64,000 bases of DNA, from the NCBI GenBank assembly GCA_963676655.2, contig CAXXKX010000005.1, positions 620,001-684,000 of the forward strand. The letters are read 5' to 3'. Each line of letters begins with the position of its first letter. The stretch's first letter is position 1. Below are positions 63,127 to 64,000 of this stretch, piece after piece. The notes under the pieces are model-generated. The model was not told where the DNA came from. It searched no databases and saw only the letters and a program-made list of their open reading frames with translations. This stretch comes from G963676655 sp963676655. Lineage in GTDB: Bacteria > Verrucomicrobiota > Lentisphaeria > Victivallales > Victivallaceae. Made by a program: the position numbers and the translations under genes.

Positions 63127-64000
63127 CAATTACAGCAGCGGTAATCGGTTGCGGGAATATCTCGCAATATCATTTTTCCGGTCTGGAAAAATGTGGTGCA
63201 AAGGTCAAATGGGTCTGCGACCTTTCGGAAGAGGCGGCCAAACCTTACAAAGAAAAATTCGGGGCGCAGTACACTGCGGATTTCATGGAAACAATCAATG
63301 ATCCGGAAGTGGATGTGATTTTTGTAATCCTGATCTCCAGTCTGCATAAAAAAATATGTACGGCCGCGATAGAAGCGGGAAAAGCGATCATTTGCGAAAA
63401 GACCCTGGCGGAAAACAGCGATGATGCGGCGGAAATAACCGAATTGGCCCGTGAACACGGAACCTTGTTTTATACGTCTTACATGAAACGCTTTTTCCCG
63501 GCGGCCCGGAAAGCAAAAGAGCTGCTGCCGGAACTTGGACAAATTATTGTTTCATACGTCAGGGTATTCCAAAGCTGGGGAAAACTGTGGAGTGAACCGC
63601 CGACCTCCGGTTTTGCATGGACTCCGCCGGGCGGCGTATCAGTTATCAAAAAGAACTATGGCGGCGGCATTCTGACCTGCGGCGGCAGTCACATGCTGGA
63701 TATGACGCTGTATCTGCTGGGGCGTCCTAACCGTCTTTACGGTTCGGTCCATACCCCGGAATGCTTCGACTATGATTTGCGCGGTTCCGCGCTGATGGAA
63801 ACGGCGGAAAACGGCGTTATTCATTTTGACGCTGTTGCCCATGAACTACCCAAGATCGGGGAGCGCAAAGACGGCTGGGACGAACACGTCGAAATCAACG
63901 GCGTTAACGGCAGAATCGACTTGTATACGCCGACCTGGACCCAGTTTGAAACCAAAACCGCACGCTTGGTCCACTACGACAAGAAAACAAATCAGACTAC
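63123..64000 (+). CDS. Gfo/Idh/MocA-family oxidoreductase (partial, runs off right edge)
   Basis: 292 codons visible. The start overlaps the SGNH stop (ATGA). The NAD(P)-binding N-terminus is TAAVIGCGNISQYHFSGLEK. The family motif EKTLAENSDDAAEI stands in the place of the EKP motif; the Lys of EKT is the usual catalytic one. The second domain includes LTCGGSHMLDMTLYLLGRPN with the conserved His. These enzymes act on sugars or inositols. Last visible gene of the chain; its end is outside the window. Confidence 0.9.
   Translation, partial: MTITAAVIGCGNISQYHFSGLEKCGAKVKWVCDLSEEAAKPYKEKFGAQYTADFMETINDPEVDVIFVILISSLHKKICTAAIEAGKAIICEKTLAENSDDAAEITELAREHGTLFYTSYMKRFFPAARKAKELLPELGQIIVSYVRVFQSWGKLWSEPPTSGFAWTPPGGVSVIKKNYGGGILTCGGSHMLDMTLYLLGRPNRLYGSVHTPECFDYDLRGSALMETAENGVIHFDAVAHELPKIGERKDGWDEHVEINGVNGRIDLYTPTWTQFETKTARLVHYDKKTNQT

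Overview
The window reads like a chromosome segment of a Lentisphaerae (Victivallis/Lentisphaera-like) bacterium or close PVC relative. The main reason is three separate pseudopilin genes with an FTLIELLVVIAIIAILAS leader and a C-terminal H-X9-DG signature. They sit beside secreted glycoside hydrolases, a formylglycine-type sulfatase, very large repeat exoproteins and many AraC/GntR/IclR sugar regulators. This assignment is inference from gene content; no 16S rRNA or other taxonomic marker is present.

Layout. (1) 1-6.6 kb, minus strand: two small genes precede a giant repeat exoprotein that runs off the left edge. Its C-terminal visible part is a solenoid of about 20-residue LGDGD turns, nested in a higher-order repeat of about 177 residues. 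(2) 7.4-23.2 kb: a GAF histidine kinase, a 2-hydroxyacid dehydrogenase, a nested palindromic element, and two carbohydrate loci. One is GH + pseudopilin + AraC; the other is GntR + pseudopilin + propeller + GH. (3) 23.2-45.4 kb: a low-GC accessory block bracketed by two directly repeated remnants of the same ISL3-type transposase, next to tRNA-His. It holds an LRR membrane protein, small envelope proteins, a sigma-70-like protein of 624 residues, a GH17-AIDA-RTX exoprotein, and two convergent operons. The plus operon encodes a CARD-like adaptor, a CHAT protease-NACHT NTPase and two paralogous unknown proteins. The minus operon encodes a MoxR-like AAA ATPase, a vWA protein, an unknown protein and a Clp-like AAA+ ATPase. 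(4) 45.9-64 kb, higher GC: GH4 alpha-galactosidase plus Na+/solute symporter; IclR plus sulfatase; arfB; GntR + pseudopilin + GH5; a RAYT transposase; and an AraC regulator divergent from a five-gene chain (MDR dehydrogenase, two URO-D-like proteins, SGNH esterase, Gfo/Idh oxidoreductase) in which every junction is a 4-base ATGA overlap.

How the genes may work together. Regions 2 and 4 look like regulated polysaccharide-use loci. The main candidate for an undescribed system is in region 3. It combines caspase-like (CHAT-NACHT) and vWA-MoxR conflict-system parts, and a long sigma-like protein lies upstream of them. A near-identical ECF-type promoter block precedes both that sigma-like gene and the GH17 exoprotein gene, with a weaker match before the MoxR operon. 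This suggests a self-amplifying, island-specific regulon coupled to a protease/NTPase effector. The coupling is inference.
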